From assembly GCA_009778355.1 (NCBI GenBank), contig WRJY01000308.1, forward strand, positions 1 through 13,178: 13,178 nt of DNA, given 5' to 3'. The DNA is from Desulfovibrionaceae bacterium (GTDB lineage: Bacteria > Pseudomonadota > Gammaproteobacteria > Burkholderiales > Burkholderiaceae_C). This document shows, in pieces, positions 7,628 through 13,178 of this stretch. The first letter of the stretch is position 1; every line of letters starts with the position of its first letter. Made by a program: the position numbers and the translations under genes. The notes beneath the pieces were generated by a model. That model was given only the letters and a program-made list of their open reading frames with translations. It did no database searches and was not told the DNA's origin.

Positions 7628-8947
7628 TCAGCGCGCGCGCAAATCGATCACGCGCCGGGCCTTGCCAGTCAGCGTGCGTTCAATCGATCCCTGCGGCAGC
7701 ACCGAAACACTGGTCGAAACCCCCACCATCGTCTTGATGCGGTGTTGCAGCCATATGGCGATTTCGCCGCGCCGTTCTTCGCTGACATCACCCACCAGCG
7801 GCGGCTGCACTTCACAAAGCACCTCGACCTGATCGAGCAGCCCCTCGCGGCTGACGCGTATCTGGTAGTGGCCTGACAGCATCGTGTGCTGAAGCAGGAT
7901 TTCCTCGATCTGCGTCGGGAACATGTTCACGCCACGGATGATCAGCATGTCGTCGCTGCGGCCGACGATCTTGCCCATGCGCCGGAACGCGCGCGAGGTC
8001 GGCGGCAACAGGCGCGAGATGTCGTGCGTGCGCCAACGGATGATGGGCAGGGCCTCCTTGGTCAGCGTGGTGAACACCAGTTCGCCTTCCTTGCCATCGG
8101 GCAGCACCTCGCCGGTCACGGGATCGATGATTTCAGGATAGAAATAGTCTTCCCAGATAACCGGTCCGTCCTTGGATTCGACGCACTCGCTGGCCACGCC
8201 GGGGCCCATCACTTCGGACAGGCCGTAAATATCCACGGCATCGAGACCGGCTTGCAATTCGATGTCCCGGCGCATGGCGTCGGTCCAGGGTTCAGCGCCG
8301 AAGATGCCGATCTTCAGCGAGCTGTCGGCCGGATTCAGCCCTTCGCGCACGAACTCCTCGATGATCACCTGCATGTAGCTGGGCGTACACATGATGATGT
8401 CGGGCTTGAAGTCCTGAATCAGTTGCACCTGCTTTTCAGTCTGTCCGCCGGACACGGGCACCACGGTGCAACCGGCTCGCTCGGCGCCATAGTGAGCCCC
8501 CAGACCGCCGGTGAAAAGACCGTAGCCATACCCCACATGCACCATGTCGCCGGCGCGGCCACCGGCGGCGCGAATGGAGCGGGCGACCAGGTTGGCCCAC
8601 GTGTCTATGTCATTCTTGGTATAGCCCACCACAGTCGGCTTGCCCGTCGTGCCCGACGAAGCATGCAGGCGCGCCACCTTGTCTCGGGGCACGGCGAACA
8701 TCCCGAACGGATAGTTGTCGCGCAGATCCTTTTTGGACGTGAACGGAAATTTGGCCAGGTCGCCGAGTTGCTTGCAGTCACTTGGGTGCACGCCCTTCTC
8801 ATCGAAGCTTTTGCGGTAGTGCGGCACGTTGCCGTAGGCATATTGAAGAGTTGCCTTGAGCCGCTGCAATTGCAGCGCAGCAACCTCGTCCCGGCTGGCC
8901 CGCTCGATCGGTTCCAGGTCGTTGGCGGCGGGGCGGATCATGACCAT
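7628..8947 (-). CDS. paaK: PaaK: phenylacetate-CoA ligase
   Basis: This cytoplasmic ligase uses ATP to join phenylacetate and CoA, the first step of the pathway, and so makes the PaaX effector phenylacetyl-CoA. The 439 residues match the family's length of about 430-440. The adenylate-forming P-loop is SSGTTGKP (97-104). The motif YGLSEVMGPGVASEC (241-255) and the hinge region SDDMLIIRGVNMFP (331-344) are characteristic of PaaK. The C-terminal catalytic lysine is probably Lys429 in LTGKARRVID. AGGAGA lies 6 bp before the ATG at 8947; a second ATG at 8941 would be less well spaced. The start follows the paaI stop by only 2 bp, so the two are in one operon. The attenuator at 7568-7604 follows. 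Confidence 0.96.
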   Translation of the reverse strand: MVMIRPAANDLEPIERASRDEVAALQLQRLKATLQYAYGNVPHYRKSFDEKGVHPSDCKQLGDLAKFPFTSKKDLRDNYPFGMFAVPRDKVARLHASSGTTGKPTVVGYTKNDIDTWANLVARSIRAAGGRAGDMVHVGYGYGLFTGGLGAHYGAERAGCTVVPVSGGQTEKQVQLIQDFKPDIIMCTPSYMQVIIEEFVREGLNPADSSLKIGIFGAEPWTDAMRRDIELQAGLDAVDIYGLSEVMGPGVASECVESKDGPVIWEDYFYPEIIDPVTGEVLPDGKEGELVFTTLTKEALPIIRWRTHDISRLLPPTSRAFRRMGKIVGRSDDMLIIRGVNMFPTQIEEILLQHTMLSGHYQIRVSREGLLDQVEVLCEVQPPLVGDVSEERRGEIAIWLQHRIKTMVGVSTSVSVLPQGSIERTLTGKARRVIDLRAR

Positions 8948-8949
8948 GA

Positions 8950-9405
8950 TTAGTCTCCTTGAGTGATTGTTTTCATGACGGCGGGCTTGCCCTTGAGGGT
9001 GTACGAGCGTCCACGGAAAACGGCGATGCGCTCGCCGCGCTGGTTGGTCACCTCCGTGTCATAGACGCCTGTGCGTCCGGCCCTGGAGACCTCGACGCTG
9101 CTCGCGGTCAACACGTCGCCGGACCTTGCGGGCGCCATGAAATCAATGCTGAAGCCGGAGGCAACCGTCGCCTCGCCGTAGGAATTGCAGGCATAGGCGA
9201 AAGCCGAATCGGCCAGCACGGCAATGAAGCCGCCATGACAGGTCTCATGACCGTTGAGCATGTGCTCGCCCACGGCCATCGTCATCGCGGCGCGGCCAGG
9301 CGCAATCGACGCCAGACGGATGTTCAAGCCTTGCACGGCGCGATCATTGGCGAACATGCCGTTGCCGACAAAGTCCGCGGTTTGCTGGGCAGAAAGTTCA
9401 GTCAT
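8950..9405 (-). CDS. paaI: PaaI: hotdog-fold (hydroxy)phenylacetyl-CoA thioesterase
   Basis: PaaI hydrolyses phenylacetyl-CoA-type thioesters, especially ring-hydroxylated dead-end products, and so releases trapped CoA. The 151 residues form a single 4HBT hotdog domain. The active-site stretch NGHETCHGGFIAVLADSAFAYACNS (51-75) is the PaaI hallmark, with Asp66 as the probable catalytic acid and His53/His57 nearby. The following strand GFSIDFMAPARSGDVLTA also fits. The Shine-Dalgarno is weak (GAAAG about 10 bp before the ATG), so expression may depend on coupling to paaG, whose stop is 36 bp upstream. It is followed within 2 bp by paaK. A generic thioesterase of unknown substrate is the alternative, but the motif and neighbours favour PaaI. 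Confidence 0.94.
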   Translation of the reverse strand: MTELSAQQTADFVGNGMFANDRAVQGLNIRLASIAPGRAAMTMAVGEHMLNGHETCHGGFIAVLADSAFAYACNSYGEATVASGFSIDFMAPARSGDVLTASSVEVSRAGRTGVYDTEVTNQRGERIAVFRGRSYTLKGKPAVMKTITQGD

Positions 9406-9441
9406 GAAGAAAATTCTTTCGGTGATGGTTTGATCGGGGCA

Positions 9442-10245
9442 TCAGCGATCGCTGAACGCTGGCGCGCGTTTGGCGGCGAATGCCGCAACGCCTTCGCCAT
9501 AGTCATGGGCGTAGCCCAGTTCACGCTGTAACGCCATCTCCCTCTCCAGAGCCTCGTCCATCGTCATCGCCGGGGCCGCGTCGATGGCCTGCCGGGTCGC
9601 GGCGAGCGCCTTGCTCGGCATGGCGGCCAAGCGCTGCGCCAGCGCCAGTGCCTGTTCTTGCAGCTCGGCATCATCGACACATTTCCAGATCAGGCCGATG
9701 CGTTCGGCCTGCTCCGCGCCAAGCTTGTCTCCCAACAACGCCAGCCCCAGCGCCTGGGCGCGTCCAACCAGCCGTGGCAGCAGCCAGGTGCCGCCCGTAT
9801 CGGGAGCGAGGCCGATCTTTGCAAACGCCTGGATGAAACTTGCGCCGCGCGCCGCCACGACGAAATCGCAATTGAGCGCCAGATTGGCGCCCGCGCCAGC
9901 CGCCACGCCATTGACCGCCGCGACGACGGGAATCGGCATTGAGCGCAACCGCCGAACCAGCGGCGTGTAAAAGCGCTCGATCATCACGCCCAGATCCTTG
10001 GCCGGCGCGCCAGGCGCCGGATCGGGAGCCACCAATGGATCCGCAAGATCCTGCCCGGCGCAGAACGCACGCCCGGCTCCAGTCAACACAACGCAGCGCA
10101 CGCCGCGGTCTTCCGCAATCCGGCCCAGGGCGCCCAGCAACTCCTCGAGCATCCCGCTCGTGAAACTGTTGAGCGCTTGCGAACGCGCCAAGGTGAGTGT
10201 GCGTACAGCGCCGGCTTGCGACGACTGGATCAATGATTCAGACAT
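9442..10245 (-). CDS. paaG: PaaG: 1,2-epoxyphenylacetyl-CoA isomerase (enoyl-CoA hydratase family)
   Basis: PaaG converts the ring 1,2-epoxide of phenylacetyl-CoA into the seven-membered oxepin-CoA and can also shift double bonds later in the pathway. The 267 residues are a complete crotonase fold. GRAFCAGQDLAD (58-69) and NGVAAGAGANLALNCD (112-127) form the oxyanion-hole regions. ASFIQAFAKIGLAPDTGGTWLLPRLVG (135-161) is distinctive of PaaG, with Asp149 as the likely catalytic acid. The glutamate pair of true hydratases is not apparent. GGAGA stands 4 bp before the ATG. It is the first gene of the minus-strand series and diverges from paaN across 141 bp, so its promoter must lie in that region. 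Confidence 0.94.
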   Translation of the reverse strand: MSESLIQSSQAGAVRTLTLARSQALNSFTSGMLEELLGALGRIAEDRGVRCVVLTGAGRAFCAGQDLADPLVAPDPAPGAPAKDLGVMIERFYTPLVRRLRSMPIPVVAAVNGVAAGAGANLALNCDFVVAARGASFIQAFAKIGLAPDTGGTWLLPRLVGRAQALGLALLGDKLGAEQAERIGLIWKCVDDAELQEQALALAQRLAAMPSKALAATRQAIDAAPAMTMDEALEREMALQRELGYAHDYGEGVAAFAAKRAPAFSDR

Positions 10246-10386
10246 GGTGTCTCCATCCGTATTTGATACAAAAATTTCTACGATGATTTATTATCGTATC
10301 CTAATTTTCCCAAAGAGCAAGCATCGCACTCATCAGGTGAAACCCCGATGAGCGCTTCCTGAACGTCACCAAGGAGATCAAACGCC
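10246..10386. promoter_or_regulatory. paaG/paaN divergent control region with probable PaaX operator
   Basis: This 141-bp AT-rich gap must drive both directions. At 10264 is TGATACAA, and around 10279-10298 is a perfect dyad, TACGAT-N8-ATCGTA, centred 24.5 bases downstream of the T at 10264. GATAC (10265-10269) is also mirrored by GTATC (10296-10300) across 26 bp. A closely similar arrangement occurs at 13115-13152. On the minus strand GATAAT lies in the dyad and could be the -10 for paaG. On the plus strand TTGATA (10263-10268) is a possible -35 for paaN, but no well-spaced -10 is clear. AAGGAG for paaN stands 10 bp before its ATG. The assignment to PaaX is an inference from context and from the wide half-site spacing I recall for E. 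coli PaaX. Confidence 0.65.
10329..10352 (+). other. Stem-loop in the probable paaN leader
   Basis: CTCATC (10329-10334) pairs with GATGAG (10347-10352). Inside it, GGT (10336-10338) can pair with ACC (10342-10344) around a GAA loop. It sits between the operator-like site and the paaN Shine-Dalgarno, so it would be in the 5' leader of paaN. It has no T tract and does not hide the Shine-Dalgarno. It could be an mRNA-stability element, a second protein-binding dyad, or chance. Confidence 0.35.
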
Positions 10387-12042
10387 ATGTCCCTTTTCGA
10401 TACCCACCGCCCCCTTCTCGACAACGCGCTCGATGCGCTGGCCGCGCGCGGATACTGGTCTGCTTTCCCGGAGACGCCTTCGCCGAAGGTGTATGGCGAA
10501 ACCGCCGCGGCCGATGGACAGGCCGCCGTCATGGCGCTGGCGGGAAAAGACTATCCCCTTCACCAGCCCGGCGAGCGCGCGCGCGTGGCGCCGGAGCGTT
10601 CGCCCTATGGCGTCAGGCTGGACATCCGTTACCCCGAATGCGATCCCGGCGCGCTGATCGCGGCGGCCCAGGCGACCGAACCGGCATGGATCGCACTCGG
10701 CCCGCGCGGGCGCATTGGCGTTCTGCTGGAGGCGTTGACGCGCATCCACCAGCGCAGCCATGAAATGGCACATTCCGTCATGTTGACCACCGGCCAAGGG
10801 CCGATGATGGCGTTCCAGGCCGGCGGGCCGCACGCGCAGGATCGCGCGCTCGAAGCCATCGCCCAAGCTTGGAAAGCGATGGCCGATATCCCCGCGCAAG
10901 TCCGATGGGAAAAGCCCCAGGGCAAAAGACCACCGATCGTGATGAACAAGCATTTCGAGATCGTCGGGCGCGGCGTTGCCCTCGTGATTGGCTGCGCCAC
11001 TTTCCCAACCTGGAACACCTATCCAGGCCTGTTCGCAGCGCTGGCCACAGGCAACCCGGTGATCGTCAAGCCGCACCCGAATGCGGTGCTGCCGGCGGCG
11101 CTCACCGTAAGCATCCTGCGCCAGGTGCTGACTGAACAGGGGCTCGATCCGAACGTGGTCACGCTGGCCGTGACGCCCGATCCGGCTGTGACGCAAGCGC
11201 TGGCCACGCACCCCGCCGTTGCCTCGATCGACTTCACCGGCGGCAACGCTTTCGGACAATGGCTACTGGCCAATGCCCGGCAGGCGCGCGTCTATGCCGA
11301 GATGGCGGGCGTCAATACCATCGTGATCGAGTCCACCGATCACTACGACGCAATGCTGCGCAACGTTGCGTTCTCGCTGTCGCTGTACAGCGGGCAGATG
11401 TGCACGACCACGCAGAATATTCTTGTCGCGCAAGGCGGCATTCAGACCGATCAGGGGCACAAGACGTTCGATCAGGTGGGGCAAGACCTGGCTGCCGCCA
11501 TCGGCGCCTTGCTTGCAAAGCCGAAAGTCGTGGGCGCTGTCCTGGGCGCGGTGTGCTCAACCGACACCCTGGAGCGCATCGAAGCATCTGGCAAAACCGG
11601 CAAGACCGTATTGGCGTCGAAACGGCTGCAACATCCTGAGTTCCCGCAGGCGCAGTTGCGCACCCCCGCCGTGATCGCGTTGACGCAAGCCGATGACGCG
11701 GTGTACAAACGTGAATGCTTCGGCCCGGTGTCCTACCTGGTGGCAACCGAATCCAGCGACGCCTCGGCGCTGCTGGCGCAATCGATGATCCGCGAACACG
11801 GCGCGCTGACGCTGGGCGTGTATTCCACCGATGCCGGTTACATCGAACAAATGATCGCGGTCAGTCGGCGCGCCCAGGTTGCGCTGTCGATCAACCTCAC
11901 GCAAGATGTTTACGTCAACCAGACCAGCGCGTTCTCCGACCACCACGGCACGGGCGGCAACCCGGCGGCCAACGCGAGCTACACCAATCTGGCCTTTGTT
12001 GCCGATCGCTTCGTCGTTGTTCAATGGAGGGAACACGCCTGA
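10387..12042 (+). CDS. paaN: PaaN: phenylacetic-acid-degradation aldehyde dehydrogenase
   Basis: This is a PaaN-family protein (aldehyde dehydrogenase superfamily), historically proposed to act at ring opening after PaaABCDE. The 551 residues match the family's usual length of about 550. The N terminus LFDTHRPLLDNALDALAARGYWSAFPE is typical. The NAD-fold region includes VALVIGCATFPTWNTYPGLFAALATGNPVIVKPHPNA (197-233), and DFTGGNAFG (282-290) precedes the active site. Glu305 in YAEMAGVN and Cys339 in SGQMCTTTQN are the likely general base and nucleophile, so it appears catalytically competent. Unlike PaaZ it carries no hydratase domain, so it could only remove the aldehyde and not hydrolyse oxepin-CoA. 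It diverges from paaG and is followed by paaX after 72 bp. Its exact substrate is not settled in what I know of the family. Confidence 0.93.
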   Translation: MSLFDTHRPLLDNALDALAARGYWSAFPETPSPKVYGETAAADGQAAVMALAGKDYPLHQPGERARVAPERSPYGVRLDIRYPECDPGALIAAAQATEPAWIALGPRGRIGVLLEALTRIHQRSHEMAHSVMLTTGQGPMMAFQAGGPHAQDRALEAIAQAWKAMADIPAQVRWEKPQGKRPPIVMNKHFEIVGRGVALVIGCATFPTWNTYPGLFAALATGNPVIVKPHPNAVLPAALTVSILRQVLTEQGLDPNVVTLAVTPDPAVTQALATHPAVASIDFTGGNAFGQWLLANARQARVYAEMAGVNTIVIESTDHYDAMLRNVAFSLSLYSGQMCTTTQNILVAQGGIQTDQGHKTFDQVGQDLAAAIGALLAKPKVVGAVLGAVCSTDTLERIEASGKTGKTVLASKRLQHPEFPQAQLRTPAVIALTQADDAVYKRECFGPVSYLVATESSDASALLAQSMIREHGALTLGVYSTDAGYIEQMIAVSRRAQVALSINLTQDVYVNQTSAFSDHHGTGGNPAANASYTNLAFVADRFVVVQWREHA

Positions 12043-12055
12043 AAATAATCAGGCG
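12036..12055 (+). other. Perfect 7-bp stem-loop across the paaN stop codon
   Basis: CGCCTGA (12036-12042, including the TGA stop) pairs with TCAGGCG (12049-12055) around the loop AAATAA. No T run follows on either strand, so it is not a standard intrinsic terminator. It may lower or protect read-through from paaN into paaX. Confidence 0.4.
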
Positions 12056-12114
12056 CCTGGGCAGGCAGGCCCTGACATGCGATAGACTGCGCGCGCCTTT
12101 TTCAGGCCGGTGCA

Positions 12115-13065
12115 TTGCGAGTGGAAACCAGGAAACAGCCCCCTCTGGAACAGTGGATCAAAAGCACATTGACCGCTGAGCGGCTTGATGCGCAGTCGCT
12201 GATCGTCACGATCTTTGGCGACTCGATCGCGCCTTTCGGCGGCCATGCCTGGCTCAAAAGCCTGATCACGCTGGCCGAGCCTTTCGGCTTGAACGAACGC
12301 CTCGTTCGCACAAGTGTGTTTCGTCTCGCGGCGGAAGGCTGGCTGGTCGCCAGCCGGCAAGGACGGCGCAGCGAATACCGGCTGACGCCGCAAGGATTCA
12401 GCCGCTTTGAACATGCCCATCGCCGCATCTACTCCACCAGCAAACCCGATTGGGATGGCCGCTGGACCTTCGTCGTCTTGCCCTCCAGCGAAGTGGCGCC
12501 GACCCGCGCGCAGCTCAAGAGCGAACTGGAATGGGAAGGCTTCGTGCCGCTGGGAACCGGGTTGCTCGCGCACCCATCGGCGCGGCTGGACGCCGTGGGC
12601 GGCATCATCGACCGGCTGAAGCTGCGCCGACAGGTCTTCGTACTGACTGGCGGCGAGACCGTGCCACTGCGTGGACGCACCTTGAGGGATTTCGCCAAGG
12701 ATGCATGGTCGCTGGAGGCGCTGGCGCAGGGCTATGCGCAGTTTATGGCGCGATTCATCCCCCTGCGCCAATCGCTGCAAAAAACCGCCGACCTGCCGCC
12801 GCAGCCGGCATTCATCGCGCGCACGCAACTGATCCATTTCCTGCGGCGCGTGCAACTGCGCGACCCCCAACTGCCCGAAGCCTTGCTGCCCGCCGATTGG
12901 CCCGGTCATGCCGCCTACGCGCTGGCGGCAAGCATCTATGCTCTGCTCTATGAGCGCGCCAACGAATATGTGCGCTCAACGCTCGAAGTCGAATCCGGCT
13001 TCGTGCCGCCGCTGACCCCGTACTTCTACCAGCGCTTTGGCGGCTTGTTGAACACCTTGGCCTGA
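12115..13065 (+). CDS. paaX: PaaX: phenylacetyl-CoA-responsive transcriptional repressor
   Basis: PaaX binds paa promoters and is released by phenylacetyl-CoA, not by free phenylacetate. The 316 residues equal the length of E. coli PaaX. Residues 25-95 are the PaaX-type winged helix-turn-helix (SLIVTIFGDSIAPFGGHAWLKSL, LNERLVRTSVFRLAAEGWL, and the wing SRQGRRSEYRLT). Residues 105-316 contain the family segments DWDGRWTFVVLP (112-123), LEWEGFVPLGTGLLAHP (138-154), and the C-terminal effector region. The gene has no ATG: TTG at 12115 is chosen, with AGG 8 bp before it. GTG at 12121 is an alternative that removes two residues and is less well spaced. A rare start and a weak Shine-Dalgarno suggest low repressor levels. 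It is co-directional with paaN and probably co-transcribed. Confidence 0.93.
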   Translation: MRVETRKQPPLEQWIKSTLTAERLDAQSLIVTIFGDSIAPFGGHAWLKSLITLAEPFGLNERLVRTSVFRLAAEGWLVASRQGRRSEYRLTPQGFSRFEHAHRRIYSTSKPDWDGRWTFVVLPSSEVAPTRAQLKSELEWEGFVPLGTGLLAHPSARLDAVGGIIDRLKLRRQVFVLTGGETVPLRGRTLRDFAKDAWSLEALAQGYAQFMARFIPLRQSLQKTADLPPQPAFIARTQLIHFLRRVQLRDPQLPEALLPADWPGHAAYALAASIYALLYERANEYVRSTLEVESGFVPPLTPYFYQRFGGLLNTLA

Positions 13066-13071
13066 TGCGCG

Positions 13072-13087
13072 GAACCAGTCTTGGTTC
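13072..13087 (+). other. Short stem-loop after paaX
   Basis: GAACCA (13072-13077) pairs with TGGTTC (13082-13087) around a GTCT loop, 7 bp after the paaX stop. No T tract follows, so termination by it would be weak. It lies just before the promoter of the next operon and may partly separate the two transcripts. Confidence 0.35.
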
Positions 13088-13099
13088 GAGAGGACTTAC

Positions 13100-13160
13100 T
13101 GATTCGCGCAAACATGATACAATTTTTTGACGCAATGCGAATTTTGCGTATTATTTTTTA
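13100..13160 (+). promoter_or_regulatory. Promoter and probable PaaX operator for the operon beyond the right edge
   Basis: TTGACG (13127-13132, 5 of 6 to the -35 consensus), a 16-bp spacer, and TATTAT (13149-13154, 5 of 6 to the -10) form a good sigma-70 promoter. It is wrapped in operator-like symmetry. TGATACAA starts at 13115, and the perfect dyad ACGCAA-N8-TTGCGT spans 13130-13149, overlapping both promoter boxes. GATAC (13116-13120) and GTATT (13148-13152) are 27 bp apart. A further TGATTCGCG at 13100-13108 resembles the core of the E. coli PaaX box as I recall it. A repressor here would block polymerase directly. The controlled gene lies outside the window, most likely paaA. Confidence 0.72.
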
Positions 13161-13171
13161 CACCAACCGCA

Positions 13172-13178
13172 AAGGAGA
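13172..13178 (+). promoter_or_regulatory. Shine-Dalgarno of the next gene (starts beyond the window)
   Basis: AAGGAGA ends exactly at the window edge, about 11 bp after the expected transcription start at about 13161. The leader is therefore very short. The start codon should come within about 5-9 bp past the edge. By locus logic the gene is probably paaA, the catalytic subunit of the phenylacetyl-CoA epoxidase, but nothing of it is visible. Confidence 0.6.

Noticed and set aside
7886..8953. Plus-strand open frame of 355 codons opposite paaK
   Set aside because: Shadow of paaK; low-complexity His/Arg/Ala-rich translation without recognisable motifs.
10378..11259. Minus-strand open frame of 293 codons opposite paaN
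   Set aside because: Shadow of paaN, which has complete family features and a ribosome site.
12036..12055. Stem-loop at the end of paaN as an intrinsic terminator
   Set aside because: No T tract follows on either strand; kept only as a structured element.
12049..12909. Minus-strand open frame of 286 codons opposite paaX
   Set aside because: Shadow frame; the plus strand encodes a full-length PaaX equal in size to the known protein.
1..13178. tRNA, rRNA, CRISPR array, phage or defence genes, or a novel multi-gene system
   Set aside because: No repeat arrays, RNA-gene signatures or unfamiliar gene clusters are visible; every long gene fits known paa or Liv-transporter families.

Overview
This window carries most of an aerobic phenylacetate (phenylacetyl-CoA/epoxide, 'paa') catabolic locus from a high-GC bacterium. 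The high GC content, the PaaX-type repressor, and the combination of PaaN, PaaZ and a branched-chain-amino-acid-type ABC transporter suggest a betaproteobacterium, probably Burkholderiales (Alcaligenaceae-like). That taxonomic call is an inference and not proven by the sequence.

Layout. Positions 1-82 look like the end of an insertion sequence that has cut off the 5' half of a short-chain dehydrogenase gene (remnant 85-513, + strand). From 10245 down to 628, on the minus strand, runs one tightly packed gene series: paaG (epoxyphenylacetyl-CoA isomerase), paaI (thioesterase), paaK (phenylacetate-CoA ligase), a periplasmic solute-binding protein, a LivH-type permease, a LivM-LivG permease/ATPase fusion, a LivF-type ATPase, and paaZ (bifunctional ring-opening hydrolase/aldehyde dehydrogenase). 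A convincing intrinsic terminator or attenuator (7568-7604) lies between paaK and the binding protein. On the plus strand, diverging from paaG, are paaN (PaaN-family aldehyde dehydrogenase) and paaX (phenylacetyl-CoA-responsive repressor). The window ends with a good sigma-70-like promoter and a Shine-Dalgarno sequence whose gene begins just past the edge, most likely paaA of the paaABCDE monooxygenase (inference).

How the genes work together. The transporter would bring in an aromatic acid, plausibly phenylacetate (inferred from position only). PaaK activates it to phenylacetyl-CoA. The off-window PaaABCDE would epoxidise the ring. PaaG isomerises the epoxide to oxepin-CoA. PaaZ opens the oxepin and oxidises the resulting aldehyde, with PaaN as a possible second aldehyde dehydrogenase. 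PaaI rescues CoA from dead-end thioesters. PaaX should repress until phenylacetyl-CoA accumulates. Two AT-rich sites that look alike, in the paaG/paaN divergent region and in front of the off-window operon, are the best operator candidates.

No new type of biological system was found. The points worth a second look are the paired operator-like sites, the mid-operon attenuator, the PaaZ+PaaN duplication of function, the embedded transporter with its permease-ATPase fusion, and the truncated left-edge gene.
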